From positions 6,070,028 through 6,134,027 of the forward strand of contig NZ_CP036339.1 of assembly GCF_007746075.1 (NCBI RefSeq): DNA of 64,000 bases, written 5' to 3'. Numbering within the stretch: the first letter of the stretch is position 1; every line of letters begins with the position of its first letter. Of the stretch, positions 43,128-51,698 are shown piece after piece. This DNA comes from Lacipirellula limnantheis. Its GTDB lineage: Bacteria > Planctomycetota > Planctomycetia > Pirellulales > Lacipirellulaceae. The notes beneath the pieces were generated by a model, which saw nothing but the letters and a program-made list of their open reading frames with translations, ran no database searches and was not told where the DNA came from. The position numbers were made by a program, and so were the translations under genes.

Positions 43128-43919
43128 ATGCGAAAAGTGATTCTTGGCCTCGCGATCGCCACGCTGGCGTGGGGCCCTGCGAGCCGCGTCTCGGCCGAAT
43201 CGGCCGGCGACCGCGCCATCGCTCAGCAAATTGCCCAGAACATGAAAGAGAGCGGGCATCTCAAGGACTACCGCGTCGGCGTCAAGTATCAGAACGGCGT
43301 CGCGTGGCTGATGGGCACCGTCACCAGCGCCGAGCAGAAGGAGATCGCCGAACAGATCGCTCGCGAAAGCGAAGGGGTCGAACGCGTGATCTGCAAGCTC
43401 GACGTGAAGGGGGGCCAACCGAACGAGGCGGTTCGTCCTGCCAGCAGCCTCCAACAGCCACCTCAGTACCAAGCTCAGAACAACGTTCCGCAGATGCGTC
43501 GCGTCGCTCAGCCTAACGCCGGCAATGCTGGCGCGCCGCTGCCGTACGCTCGCACGATGGGTCCGAACGTCCAGACGGCCGGCTACTGCCCTCCCGGCGC
43601 CGAGATGGGCATGGGCCCAGGCGGACCAGGCGGGATGGGCATGGGCGGCCCGATGGGAGCTGGCCCCGTGCCGGCTGCCGCTGGCCAAGCGGTGAACTAC
43701 GAGAATCCACAGATGCCAGGGTACGCGTGGCCTAGCTACGCCGCTCACCCGAACTATGCGGCCGTCACCTATCCGAAGCAATACTCGGCTTCGGCTTGGC
43801 CGTACATCGGTCCGTTCTATCCCTATCCGCAAGTGCCGCTCGGGTGGCGCAAGGTGACGCTGGAATGGGACGACGGCTGGTGGTTCCTCGACTTCAAAGA
43901 CTGCAAGGACTGCCACTAA
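43128..43919 (+). CDS. Exported BON-domain protein, Gly/Met/Pro-rich
   Basis: 263 residues. A signal peptide (RKVILGLAIATLAWGPASRV, cleaved near SAES), one BON domain at ~25-95 (GHLKDYRVGVKYQNGVAWLM, GTVTSAEQKEIAEQIARESE, GVERVICKLDV), a low-complexity middle with G-M-G-M repeats (~155-185) and a conserved end with aromatic residues (ASAWPYIGPFYPYPQVPLGW, VTLEWDDGWWFLDFKDCKDC). Likely a periplasmic or outer-membrane protein. The closing C-x-x-C may bind metal or form a disulphide. Terminator downstream. Confidence 0.85.
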   Translation: MRKVILGLAIATLAWGPASRVSAESAGDRAIAQQIAQNMKESGHLKDYRVGVKYQNGVAWLMGTVTSAEQKEIAEQIARESEGVERVICKLDVKGGQPNEAVRPASSLQQPPQYQAQNNVPQMRRVAQPNAGNAGAPLPYARTMGPNVQTAGYCPPGAEMGMGPGGPGGMGMGGPMGAGPVPAAAGQAVNYENPQMPGYAWPSYAAHPNYAAVTYPKQYSASAWPYIGPFYPYPQVPLGWRKVTLEWDDGWWFLDFKDCKDCH

Positions 43920-43958
43920 TCGTCCACGTCGTTTGATGACTTGCATGGAAAGCCTCCG

Positions 43959-43993
43959 CCCCTGTCGACCGAGCTCGGTCGACAGGGGTTTTT
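43959..43993 (+). terminator. Intrinsic terminator
   Basis: 14-bp stem CCCCTGTCGACCGA / TCGGTCGACAGGGG around GC, followed by T5. It lies 40 nt after the BON gene. Confidence 0.85.
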
Positions 43994-43997
43994 AGTT

Positions 43998-44165
43998 TTG
44001 AGTCGCGAGTTGCGAGCAGGAAGCCTGTCACCCCGAGGTACTCCGAGGGGTCCGCAAGATTCCTCGCTCCGCTCGGAATGACAGCACCTCCCCTTCTCGC
44101 AACTCGCAACTCGCGACTCGCGACTGCGCTGCTAGCAACTCGCAACTGGCTGCTCGCAACTTTTT
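43998..44165. repeat. Intergenic repeat patch
   Basis: Several units of TCGCAACTCGC and CGCGAGTTGCGAG face each other around a GTCACCCCGAGGTACTCCGA / CCGCTCGGAATGAC segment, which itself pairs in part. It looks like a decayed palindromic intergenic repeat. No coding content. Confidence 0.5.
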
Positions 44166-44325
44166 GTCGATTCAATCCGAATATCCCGCAAGTTTTACCC
44201 AGAATCACTCGATATCACTCTCTGAAGAGACCGCAGAGGTCAGTGGGCCGCGGTCGATCGCCTTGGCTTCGTTCGCAGCGAACGAACCAAGTCCTTGTCG
44301 AACCACTCATCGAAGGGTTAGCAGG

Positions 44326-44901
44326 ATGCGTCGTAACATCGCCCCAACCGCGTTGCTGATCGCCATGGCCCTGGTGTCTCTGGGGAGCACTGGCTGCACC
44401 ACGCTGGGCCCCAGCCTTGGCTGGATGGCGACTCCCATCCCGATCACGGCGTATCAGCAGAAGAAGCACGAAGACCAGTTCTGGAACCACGAGCGGTATG
44501 ATCGCGCCCCGATCTTGGGCCCGATCACTTCGGGCGCCGAAGTCGTCGCGCTCGATCCGCCGAGCGACGACGAAGTGATGCGTGCCATGGAAAAGGCTCG
44601 GCCTGTCCAGGGCGGCGTGCCGCTCTTGTTCGAGCGGAACCGCAACAACGTTCGCATCGTCAAAGAGAAGATCGCCGACTACATCGATCCGCCGCGCGTC
44701 TATCCGCTGATCGGCCCCGCGCAGCAGCATCACGCACACTACAAGTGCACGGTCTACTACGAGGATGTCCGCCGCGTCGGCTGGCCAGTGCCGCACACCC
44801 TCCGCGACGAAGACGCTCGCGAAGTAATTTACGTCGACCACAACCATCTGCACATGGTCGGCAACGTCGACACCGGGGCCGGCAGTCCTTACGGACCGTA
44901 G
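44326..44901 (+). CDS. Lipoprotein, unknown function
   Basis: 191 residues from ATG 44326 (the upstream in-frame starts lie in repeat DNA). Signal and lipobox LLIAMALVSLGSTG|C. The mature part is soluble, with GPITSGAEVVALDPPSDDEV, VPLLFERNRNNVRIVKEKIA, CTVYYEDVRRVGWP and a His-rich end (DHNHLHMVGNVD). Probably anchored to the outer or inner membrane. Family not recognised, though it looks conserved and well coded. Confidence 0.7.
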   Translation: MRRNIAPTALLIAMALVSLGSTGCTTLGPSLGWMATPIPITAYQQKKHEDQFWNHERYDRAPILGPITSGAEVVALDPPSDDEVMRAMEKARPVQGGVPLLFERNRNNVRIVKEKIADYIDPPRVYPLIGPAQQHHAHYKCTVYYEDVRRVGWPVPHTLRDEDAREVIYVDHNHLHMVGNVDTGAGSPYGP

Positions 44902-44935
44902 TCGATCTCGAACGTCTTGAGATTCATCATCGCAG

Positions 44936-44962
44936 TAGCCTCGACCAAAGTGGTCGAGGCTA
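44936..44962 (+). terminator. Hairpin between lipoprotein and exbB-like gene
   Basis: 12-bp perfect stem TAGCCTCGACCA, loop AAG, TGGTCGAGGCTA. T-run weak (TTG). It ends 24 nt before ATG 44987. Confidence 0.6.
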
Positions 44963-44986
44963 TTGTGCGTCAGGCAGGAAAAGCTC

Positions 44987-45808
44987 ATGCATCGCTTGCA
45001 GAGATGGCCGAGATTCGTTCGACGACCTGCGCTGCCGGCGAGCGTCGGCACTCTTGCCGTGCTCATGACGCGCTTGGCGAGCGCCCAGGAACCGCTAGAA
45101 GCGGCTCCCGCCGCTCCGGCGAACATTCCTACGACGAGCCTCTGGCAAGTGTTGATTGCCGGCGGGCCGCTGGTGATTCCGATCGTGGTCTGCTCGTTCG
45201 TCCTGCTGCTGGTGGTGTTCGAACGGACGATGGCGCTGCGGCGCAGCCGGATCATTCCCAAGTTGTTCGTCGAGCGCTTCCTGCTGCAGATCAGCGAAGG
45301 CGCCGTCGATCGCCACGGCGCGTTGGAGTTGTGCGAAGAAAACTCAAGCATGGTGGCCGACGTCTTCGCCGCCGCGCTGCGTAAGTGGGGCAAGCCTGCC
45401 GTTGAAGTCGAGCAGGCGATCCTGGACGAGGGCGAGCGCGCCGCCAGTTCGATGCGCCGATACCTGCGCGCGATCAACGGCATCTCAACCGTCTGTCCGC
45501 TGTTCGGACTGCTGGGCACCGTGTGGGGAATGATTGAAGCATTCAACGAGATCGCCGGCAGTTCGGCCATGGGGCGACCTGAGCTCCTGGCCGGCGGCAT
45601 CGGCACGGCGCTGATGTCAACCGCGGCGGGACTCTGCGTCGCGATTCCGGCGCTCATCTTGTACCTCTACTTCGTGGGTCGGGTCGATGCGTTGGTGATG
45701 GAGATCGATCGCCAGGGCCAAGACCTGGTTCATTTGATCTCCGCCGAAGGACTCGAAGATCGCCGCAATCGCCCGCCGCGCCCGGCGAAAGCGAAGAAGG
45801 CTGCGTAA
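44987..45808 (+). CDS. exbB: MotA/TolQ/ExbB proton-channel protein
   Basis: 273 residues from ATG 44987 (AGGAA 6-10 nt upstream). A signal-like N-terminus, then three transmembrane helices: about 60-80 (LVIPIVVCSFVLLLVVFERT), 170-190 (AINGISTVCPLFGLLGTVWG) and 205-235 (ALMSTAAGLCVAIPALILYL). The family core G-L-L-G-T-V-x-G-M-I-x-A-F and the following A-L-x-x-T-A-x-G-L are present. With ExbD it forms a proton-driven motor in the inner membrane. The gene heads an operon with exbD and a large repeat protein; TonB is not seen. It could equally be called tolQ-like. Confidence 0.85.
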   Translation: MHRLQRWPRFVRRPALPASVGTLAVLMTRLASAQEPLEAAPAAPANIPTTSLWQVLIAGGPLVIPIVVCSFVLLLVVFERTMALRRSRIIPKLFVERFLLQISEGAVDRHGALELCEENSSMVADVFAAALRKWGKPAVEVEQAILDEGERAASSMRRYLRAINGISTVCPLFGLLGTVWGMIEAFNEIAGSSAMGRPELLAGGIGTALMSTAAGLCVAIPALILYLYFVGRVDALVMEIDRQGQDLVHLISAEGLEDRRNRPPRPAKAKKAA

Positions 45809-45827
45809 GCATCGCCAGAAAATACTT

Positions 45828-45923
45828 TTCAACACAGAGATCACAGAGGACACAGAGAAAGTTCTTTAGCAAGAGTTGACCGAACTGTCTTTCACTGTGC
45901 TCTCTGTGTCCTCTGTGTTGAAT
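45828..45923. repeat. Palindromic 'ACACAGAG' repeat
   Basis: TTCAACACAGAG ... AGGACACAGAG on the left faces CTCTGTGTCCTCTGTGTTGAA on the right, with a central AAGTTCTTTAGC region. A related palindrome is at 60650-60736. It lies between exbB and exbD and ends 6 nt before ATG 45930. Confidence 0.75.
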
Positions 45924-45929
45924 GCATTC

Positions 45930-46361
45930 ATGCCCCTCAAGACTCAACAAGACGAGCTGCCGGCGCTCAACCTGACGCCGATGATCGACGTCGTTTTCTT
46001 GTTGATCGTCTTCTTCATGTGCGCCTCGAAGTTCAGCGACGCCCAGCGCGACATCGACCTCCGACTGCCGGAAGTCGCCAAGGCCGACGTCGCTAGCGCC
46101 GCGCCGAAGTCGCGCAGCGTCGCCGTTTACGCCGGCGGGCGGATCGCGCTCGATCGCGAGGACGTGACGCTGGCGCAACTCACGACGAAGCTCGCCGCCG
46201 CCAAGGCCGAGCAGCCGGCCACCAGCGTCGTCATCCTCGGCGACGCCGGCTGCGAGTTCCAGCATGTGGCCGACGCCCTGGCCGCGTGCAAGGAAGCAGG
46301 GATCAATCAACTCTCGGTCAGCGTGCGAATCGCGCAAGGCGCGACCAACGGAAGGCGGTGA
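45930..46361 (+). CDS. exbD: ExbD/TolR-like biopolymer transport protein
   Basis: 143 residues from ATG 45930; the longer frame reads into the repeat and is rejected. PALNLTPMIDVVFLLIVFFM is the family signature, with the proton-carrying aspartate (M-I-D-V-V-F) at about residue 20. The periplasmic domain follows (DIDLRLPEVAKADVASAAPK, RSVAVYAGGRIALDREDVTL, VVILGDAGCEFQHVADALAA, CKEAGINQLSVSV). Partners the preceding ExbB protein. Four bases separate it from the next gene. Confidence 0.88.
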   Translation: MPLKTQQDELPALNLTPMIDVVFLLIVFFMCASKFSDAQRDIDLRLPEVAKADVASAAPKSRSVAVYAGGRIALDREDVTLAQLTTKLAAAKAEQPATSVVILGDAGCEFQHVADALAACKEAGINQLSVSVRIAQGATNGRR

Positions 46362-46364
46362 GCG

Positions 46365-48236
46365 ATGCCCGCCGACCTCGCACCATGCCTGGCCTCGTTG
46401 CTGAACCTGCCGACCTTCTGGGTCGTCGTGTGGGTCGGTCTGCTGGCGGCGACGATCGCGATCGTCTGGCTGTTGCGGACGCGGCTTCGCGAAATCAAGT
46501 CGTGGCAGAAGTGCGCGATCCTTTCGCTGTGGGTTCATGTGCTGCTCGCTTGCCTGACGGCGGCGGTGCGCATCGTTACCGGGAGCGCCGACGGCGGGCC
46601 GGGATACGGGCCTCCCATTCAGGTGGCGCTGCTGCCAAGCGAACTGGAGGCGATCGCCACGTCGGACCAGACGGCGCCGACGCCCTTCGAGCAGGCGGCG
46701 CTCGATGCCGAAGCCTTCGAGGCTGAACCAGAGGGTGAGTCCGCGGCTGACGCGGCGAAAGCCAACAAAGAGGAGACGCCGGCCGAGCCGCTCGAAGCGC
46801 CGCCGCTTTTGGCGAAGACGGAGCCAACCCCCACGGAGAGTGAACCGGCCCAACCATCTCCACTTGGTGAAGGCGAGGATGACGTTGTCGTCGCGCCGAC
46901 AGAGCCGGCCGACGAGCCGCCGCCGCCAAACACGACGCCAAACGCGACGCCAGCCGACGAAGTCGCGAAGCCTCTGATCGCCGCGACGCCAGCAGTGGCG
47001 GCCGCCGGCGAGACTGTCGTTGTTGACAGCGAAACCTCCGCGCCGAGTCTGGTTCGCGACGCGGGTTCGCCGGTGAGCTTGCCCGCCCGGCCGCAATTGC
47101 CGGCGCCGTACGCGGCGCGGTTCGCCGCCAATCGCGCGGAACTGGTCGCCGCGGGCGGCGGGAATACGCAAACGGAGGGGGCGGTCCGCGCCGCGCTCAA
47201 CTGGCTCGCTGCCGCGCAGTCGAAAGACGGGCGCTGGGATGCGAAGCGGCACGGCGCCGGCCGCGAGTACTACGTGCTGGGGCAAGATCGCCAGGGCGCC
47301 GGCGCTCGGGCAGACACAGGCGTGAGCGGCTTGGCACTGCTCGCGTTCATCGGCGCGGGACATACGCATCGCGAAGGGCTCTATCAACCCAACGTCGGCA
47401 GCGGCATCGAGTTCCTGCGCCGTACGCAGCAAAGCGACGGCAACCTTGGCGGCGACGCGGGATTGTTCGCCCACATGTACTGTCATTCGATGGCCTCCTT
47501 TGCGGTGAGCGAGACAATGGCAATGACGGGCGACCAGCGGCTCGCGCCGCTGGTGCGCGGCGCGGCGCGCTACACGATCGCCGCCCAGCACCCGACCGAC
47601 GGCGGCTGGCGCTACCGACCGGGCGACACCGGCGATACGAGCCAACTCGGCTGGCAGTTGATGGTCCTGCGCAGCGCCGAGCGCTGCGAGGTCGCCGTGC
47701 CGGCAGTGATCTGGACGCGGGTCGATCGGTTCTTGCGGCAGGTCGAGCGGGGCCAGTCGGGCGGCCTCGCGGTCTATCGCCCCGAAGAGGCGCGACCGAC
47801 GCGAACCATGACGGCCGAGGCGCTCTACTGTCGGCAACTGGTGACTGGCCGCGCGGACGGCGAGCTTACGCCCGCCGCGTTGCGCGAAGCAATTGACTCG
47901 CTGCTGGCCGAGCCCCCGTCGACGGCGCAGGTGAACTTGTATTACTGGTACTATGCGACGCTCGCGCTCCACCGAGCTCAGCATGTCACCCCGGAAGCGG
48001 GCGACGCGTGGCGACGCTGGAACGATTCGCTGACGCGTACGCTGCTGGCCATGCAGAACAAGGATGGCTCGTGGCCGGAGACGTGCATCTGGTCGGGTTA
48101 CGGGGGCCGCGTCTTCACGACGGCGCTCGGGGCGTTGTGTCTGGAGGTGTATTACCGCTACGTGCCGCCGGAGGAGCAGGCGAGTCCGACCGACGTGGCG
48201 ACGCAACCCGACTGGCAGGCCATGCCGCCGCGCTGA
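46365..48236 (+). CDS. Membrane-anchored terpene-cyclase-fold repeat protein
   Basis: 623 residues. Two N-terminal helices (~15-35 and ~48-68), a long Pro/Glu/Thr-rich linker (~100-240), then a squalene-cyclase/prenyltransferase-type alpha/alpha repeat domain: AALNWLAAAQSKDGRWD, GLALLAFIGAGHTHREGL, IEFLRRTQQSDGNLGG, YTIAAQHPTDGGWRYRPGDT, RTLLAMQNKDGSWPE (the Q-x-x-D-G-x-W units). The catalytic acid motif of real cyclases (D-x-D-D) is not visible, so a binding role is likely. Anchor plus extended Pro-rich linker in an exbB-exbD operon mimics TonB layout. Confidence 0.8.
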   Translation: MPADLAPCLASLLNLPTFWVVVWVGLLAATIAIVWLLRTRLREIKSWQKCAILSLWVHVLLACLTAAVRIVTGSADGGPGYGPPIQVALLPSELEAIATSDQTAPTPFEQAALDAEAFEAEPEGESAADAAKANKEETPAEPLEAPPLLAKTEPTPTESEPAQPSPLGEGEDDVVVAPTEPADEPPPPNTTPNATPADEVAKPLIAATPAVAAAGETVVVDSETSAPSLVRDAGSPVSLPARPQLPAPYAARFAANRAELVAAGGGNTQTEGAVRAALNWLAAAQSKDGRWDAKRHGAGREYYVLGQDRQGAGARADTGVSGLALLAFIGAGHTHREGLYQPNVGSGIEFLRRTQQSDGNLGGDAGLFAHMYCHSMASFAVSETMAMTGDQRLAPLVRGAARYTIAAQHPTDGGWRYRPGDTGDTSQLGWQLMVLRSAERCEVAVPAVIWTRVDRFLRQVERGQSGGLAVYRPEEARPTRTMTAEALYCRQLVTGRADGELTPAALREAIDSLLAEPPSTAQVNLYYWYYATLALHRAQHVTPEAGDAWRRWNDSLTRTLLAMQNKDGSWPETCIWSGYGGRVFTTALGALCLEVYYRYVPPEEQASPTDVATQPDWQAMPPR

Positions 48237-48238
48237 GT

Positions 48239-48313
48239 AACCAATGACCAAGCCTCAATGACCAATGGATTCGTCTCCACGCCCTACTTGGTCATTGGGA
48301 CTCGGTCATTGCG
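48239..48313. repeat. Short repeat patch with 'CCAATGACCAAG' arms
   Basis: CCAATGACCAAG (48241-48252) and CTTGGTCATTGG (about 48288-48299) are inverted; further TCATTG/CAATGA units lie around them. Intergenic repeat of unknown role. Confidence 0.55.
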
Positions 48314-48546
48314 ACTTCTCCACCAGTTACTTTTCCGCAACCCCGCGGCGGCAAGGTTGTTCAATTGTGCCGGTTTTCGGACTGGAATCGTCGGAAAGGC
48401 TGTCGGCGCAAGCGGTTTGGGCGGTTTGACTCGCCCCCCCTCCCCGTTAGAATTGAATCTAGTTGGCGGGCGTCTGCGGCCGTGTCGTCGCACGGATTCA
48501 CGCGATTTTCTCACCGGCCCCGCTCGCCGCGACTGCCGAGGCTGCA

Positions 48547-48774
48547 ATGTCTGACTCTTGTTTGTATCTGCTGGCGTGGGCTCCCGGTCCCTTCGAGATG
48601 GTCATCCTCGGGATGGTGGTCTTGTTGCTGTTCGGCACGCGCTTGCCCTCGGTGATGCGATCACTGGGTTTCGGCATCACTGAGTTCAAAAAGGGACTCA
48701 AGGGTGAAGGCCTGACTGAACCCGACGCGTCGATCGAGGACCAACGTCGCGCTGATGAACGGCGCGTTGACTAA
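48547..48774 (+). CDS. TatA/TatE-like translocase protein
   Basis: 75 residues from ATG 48547. WAPGPFEMVILGMVVLLLFG is the short N-terminal helix; TRLPSVMRSLGFGITEFKKG gives the F-G hinge and amphipathic helix of TatA (here L-G-F-G-I-T-E-F-K-K-G). A charged tail follows. TatA forms the pore of the twin-arginine export system. A TAGAAT occurs at 48448, ~100 nt upstream. tatC is not in the window. Confidence 0.85.
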   Translation: MSDSCLYLLAWAPGPFEMVILGMVVLLLFGTRLPSVMRSLGFGITEFKKGLKGEGLTEPDASIEDQRRADERRVD

Positions 48775-48867
48775 GCGCGAAACTCGCCGAGTTGATCGCG
48801 TAGGTTTATCGCATCGTTTCGTTTCACAAAGAGCCGCACTCGCTGGTTCATCCTCCGCCTGCCGCGT

Positions 48868-49287
48868 ATGCCTCTGCCGCTTGCATTTCTGAACTTCGGT
48901 ATGGGCGAGATGCTCCTGCTCGCCATCGTCGCGCTGTTGCTGTATGGCAGCGACCTTCCCGAGGTGGCAAAGACCTGGGGCAAGGCGTACGCCGAGTTCC
49001 GCCGGAACCTCAACGGTTTTCGCAGCGAGTTGAACAACGTCATCTACTCCGAGCCGGAGAACGACGCGCCGCGCAAGCTGCAATATTATCCTGAGTTCCA
49101 TCAGGATACGGTCACCGACGTGCCTGATGACGACGCCACTGCTCGCGAGGACGCCACGGACGACGGCAAGTCGACGGCGACTGACGCGGTGGTTTCTTCC
49201 GTGCCGATCGCCACCACGCCTGCCACCGGGACGGTGGCGGCGGGAACCGAGGATGGCGAGCGGAAGGACGCGCACGGGGCGGCGTAG
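48868..49287 (+). CDS. TatA/TatB-like protein with long acidic tail
   Basis: 139 residues. FGMGEMLLLAIVALLLYGSD is the membrane helix with an N-terminal glutamate typical of TatB; LPEVAKTWGKAYAEFRRNLN is the amphipathic helix; the remainder is an acidic, Thr/Ala-rich tail of ~80 residues. It lies 93 bp after the first TatA-like gene. Together they may supply the A and B roles of Tat export. Confidence 0.8.
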   Translation: MPLPLAFLNFGMGEMLLLAIVALLLYGSDLPEVAKTWGKAYAEFRRNLNGFRSELNNVIYSEPENDAPRKLQYYPEFHQDTVTDVPDDDATAREDATDDGKSTATDAVVSSVPIATTPATGTVAAGTEDGERKDAHGAA

Positions 49288-49321
49288 CGCTGTGGGTTGA
49301 TGAACCGGGTGCTAAGGGCGT

Positions 49322-49651
49322 TCATGCCGCGCGGCGGCGTTGGGCTTGGGCGCGCTTTCTGGCGGCTTTGGCCTTCTTTTCGGCGGCGTGTTCCATCAGC
49401 TCCAAGGGATCGGGCGACTGCTGGAGGGCGAGCCGCACTTCGTGATCGAAGTCTTGGTCGTAGCGGCGTTCGCGCTGGACGGTTCTTAAGGAGACGTCGA
49501 GCGACTCGGCCGCTTGTTCGACGCTGTAGCTTTCCTGATCGATCAGCTCGCAGAGGCGGGCCTTTTTCGCTTCGTCGAGCACGCGGCGGCGGCCGCGGAT
49601 GTGGTTTTGTAGGATCAACTTTTTCCCCTTATGTTGGATAAGAGATCTCAC
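49322..49651 (-). CDS. Small HTH protein
   Basis: 109 residues. LCELIDQESYSVEQAAESLD then VSLRTVQRERRYDQDFDHEV is a helix-turn-helix of homeodomain/transposase-like type. The C-terminus is a highly basic Ala/Lys/Arg helix (AAEKKAKAARKRAQAQRRRA). Likely DNA-binding. It converges with the tat-like gene, and its promoter region faces the next gene. Confidence 0.65.
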   Translation of the reverse strand: MRSLIQHKGKKLILQNHIRGRRRVLDEAKKARLCELIDQESYSVEQAAESLDVSLRTVQRERRYDQDFDHEVRLALQQSPDPLELMEHAAEKKAKAARKRAQAQRRRAA

Positions 49652-49845
49652 GCCAAAGCGCGATTTGGCGGGGCGACTGGTCGCTGAAGCGGACCAATCC
49701 GGGGGGAGCGGAAGGGATCGGAGGCTCGATTTTGGTGGAGTTGTTGCTCCCGCCGTAACAATCGGCGCTGGGCTTCGCTTTCCGGCAGGTGACGCGGCGA
49801 CGTCGTCGTCGTGAGGGCCCAGAAGATTTGGAAGCGAGATCAGAA

Positions 49846-51543
49846 ATGTTCACTGCAATATTCTCGAAGCGAGCTCGATGCTTGGCGCTCGTGGCCGTGA
49901 TGGCGACGGGGGCGGAGGCTCACGCCGGTCGGTTCAGCGACATGGTCGGCGGAGGGCTCAATGCTGCGCGCTCGGTGGGGGGCAGCGCGGCGAGCCGCGC
50001 ATCGCAGGGTTTGGGGGCGGCGCGGAGCGTCGCGAGTCGGGGTGCGGGCGTCGCGCGGAGTGCGGCCACCCAAGGGGCGGCCGTGGCTCGGGGCGCGGCG
50101 ACGCGCAGCGTGGGCGTGGCGCAGAATGTGGCCGGCCGCGGCGTCGGGGCGGCGCAAGTCGTTACCGCGCGCGGCGTCAACGCGGCGCAGAACGTCGCGA
50201 GCCGCGGCGCGGGGGTTGCTCAGAACGTGGCCAGCCGCGGGGTGGGCGTCGCACAGAACGTGGCGACGCGCGGCGTGAACGCGGCGGGGTCGGCCGTCAA
50301 TCGTGCACGACTGGCGCAGGATGCCGTTCAGAATCGGATCGGCGCCGGGGGACTGTTGCCGAACGCCGCCGCCGGCAACGGCGCGGTGGCCCAGGGGGTC
50401 GCGCGATTCGCCGGGGCGACCCAGATCGCCGCGGGCGGGGCTCCAGGACTGCTGCCGAACAACGGGGTACGTCTGGAACATCTGAAGGCGGGCGTGGCGA
50501 ATCGGACGCACGATGCGCTGAACGTCGTCGCCGCTATCCCGCCGAAGCTGGTCGACGGCGCGGGCCGCGTTGCGCAGGCGACGGGATTGCCGGCGCTGCC
50601 GCCGAATTTGAAGCAAGCAGTGAACGACGTCGCGGCATTGCCGCAAGTGGCGGTGAACATTCCGGTGGGCGCCGTCGTGAAGTCGAAGCTCCAGGGAGCC
50701 GTCGGCCAGGGGCAGTTGACTAACGGCGCGGCCGTGGCGGGCGGAGCGGCGCTGGCGGCGACGGGACTGGGCGAAAATGGTTTGGCGGCGAACGGACTGG
50801 CGGGGGACGCCCTCGACGTGGCGCAGCAGATTCAGCAAGCGGCCGCCGATCCAGCCAACGCGGTTGCGAACAATGGCGCCGCGATCGACGCGGCGCTCGC
50901 GGCGACCGATCTGGCGGCGGGGATTGTCGGAACGGTCGACGCGGCACAGCCGGACTTGTCAGCGGTGGCGGCGCTGCCGATTCCTGCCGGCGCCCGTTCG
51001 ATTGTGGTCAATCGGCCGGTGAGCGGCGGCGCACTGCCGGCGCCGGCGATGGAGGTTGCGGACGAGGCCGTTCCGGCGGAATTTGCTCCAGCGGAACCCG
51101 CGGCTGCTGCCGCGACTGAAGCAAGTGCGGAGCCTGCCGCCCCGGCGCTGCTTTCCAATGCGGACCTGGTGCTCGAAGATTTGCAGCTCGCGGCGCAGGC
51201 CACGGCGATTGTCGGGCCGGCGTACCGGGTGCAGTTCCGCAATCAGGGTTCGACGGCGGCGACGGACTTCTACGTGGTGCTGCTGGCCGGGACGAGCGCA
51301 ACGGCGACGGAAGATGCGCCGCGGGCGGTGTTGCACGTGGCGAGCGTCGCCCCGGGCGAAGCGGTCGAGGCGATCTTGCGGCTGCCCGCCGCGGCGCTGC
51401 AGATGACGGACGCCAGCGGCGCCCGGCGCGAGATGACGCATGTGTTCGTGTCGCTCGACTTCACCGATGCGATCGGGGAAATCGACGAGACGAACAACCT
51501 GGCGATCGTCGAAGCGGTGGCGCTGGCGACGGCGATGCGATAA
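49846..51543 (+). CDS. Exported protein with 11-residue repeats and CARDB-like end
   Basis: 565 residues from ATG 49846 (signal FSKRARCLALVAVMATGAEA, cleaved near HAG). Residues ~40-165 are 11-residue units such as NVASRGVGVAQ, NVATRGVNAAG and VVTARGVNAAQ, which form an amphipathic helix with Arg/Gln on one side. A glycine/alanine-rich middle (~165-430) follows. The last ~125 residues (DLVLEDLQLAAQATAIVGPA, YRVQFRNQGSTAATDFYVVL, TDAIGEIDETNNLAIVEAV) form a CARDB domain. Surface or periplasmic; the repeats may bind lipid or self-associate. Confidence 0.8.
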   Translation: MFTAIFSKRARCLALVAVMATGAEAHAGRFSDMVGGGLNAARSVGGSAASRASQGLGAARSVASRGAGVARSAATQGAAVARGAATRSVGVAQNVAGRGVGAAQVVTARGVNAAQNVASRGAGVAQNVASRGVGVAQNVATRGVNAAGSAVNRARLAQDAVQNRIGAGGLLPNAAAGNGAVAQGVARFAGATQIAAGGAPGLLPNNGVRLEHLKAGVANRTHDALNVVAAIPPKLVDGAGRVAQATGLPALPPNLKQAVNDVAALPQVAVNIPVGAVVKSKLQGAVGQGQLTNGAAVAGGAALAATGLGENGLAANGLAGDALDVAQQIQQAAADPANAVANNGAAIDAALAATDLAAGIVGTVDAAQPDLSAVAALPIPAGARSIVVNRPVSGGALPAPAMEVADEAVPAEFAPAEPAAAAATEASAEPAAPALLSNADLVLEDLQLAAQATAIVGPAYRVQFRNQGSTAATDFYVVLLAGTSATATEDAPRAVLHVASVAPGEAVEAILRLPAAALQMTDASGARREMTHVFVSLDFTDAIGEIDETNNLAIVEAVALATAMR

Positions 51544-51648
51544 GCGAGTAAAGTGCTTTGGGGGGTCGGGAGCCGTCCTCGCGGTTCCCGGCCCCCTGTT
51601 TTATTTTGGCGGAAGCGTGGCCCCTGGTTTGAGGACCGTTGCCGGGGC

Positions 51649-51673
51649 GCCCCCGGTTTGAAGAACCGGGGGC
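51649..51673. repeat. 25-bp palindrome, copy 1
   Basis: GCCCCCGGTT, TGAAG, AACCGGGGGC. Identical to 60823-60847. A decayed partner (CCCCTGGTTTGAGGACC) lies just upstream at 51620. Confidence 0.8.
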
Positions 51674-51698
51674 TAAAGGATCGACTGGGACGGGGGCG

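Noticed and set aside
42759..43946. 395-codon minus-strand ORF
   Set aside because: Antisense to the BON-domain gene, His/Arg/Ala-rich, no family features.
45654..48251. 865-codon minus-strand ORF
   Set aside because: Lies antisense to exbB, exbD and the cyclase-fold gene. It is Arg-rich with no domain or signal; a product of high GC.
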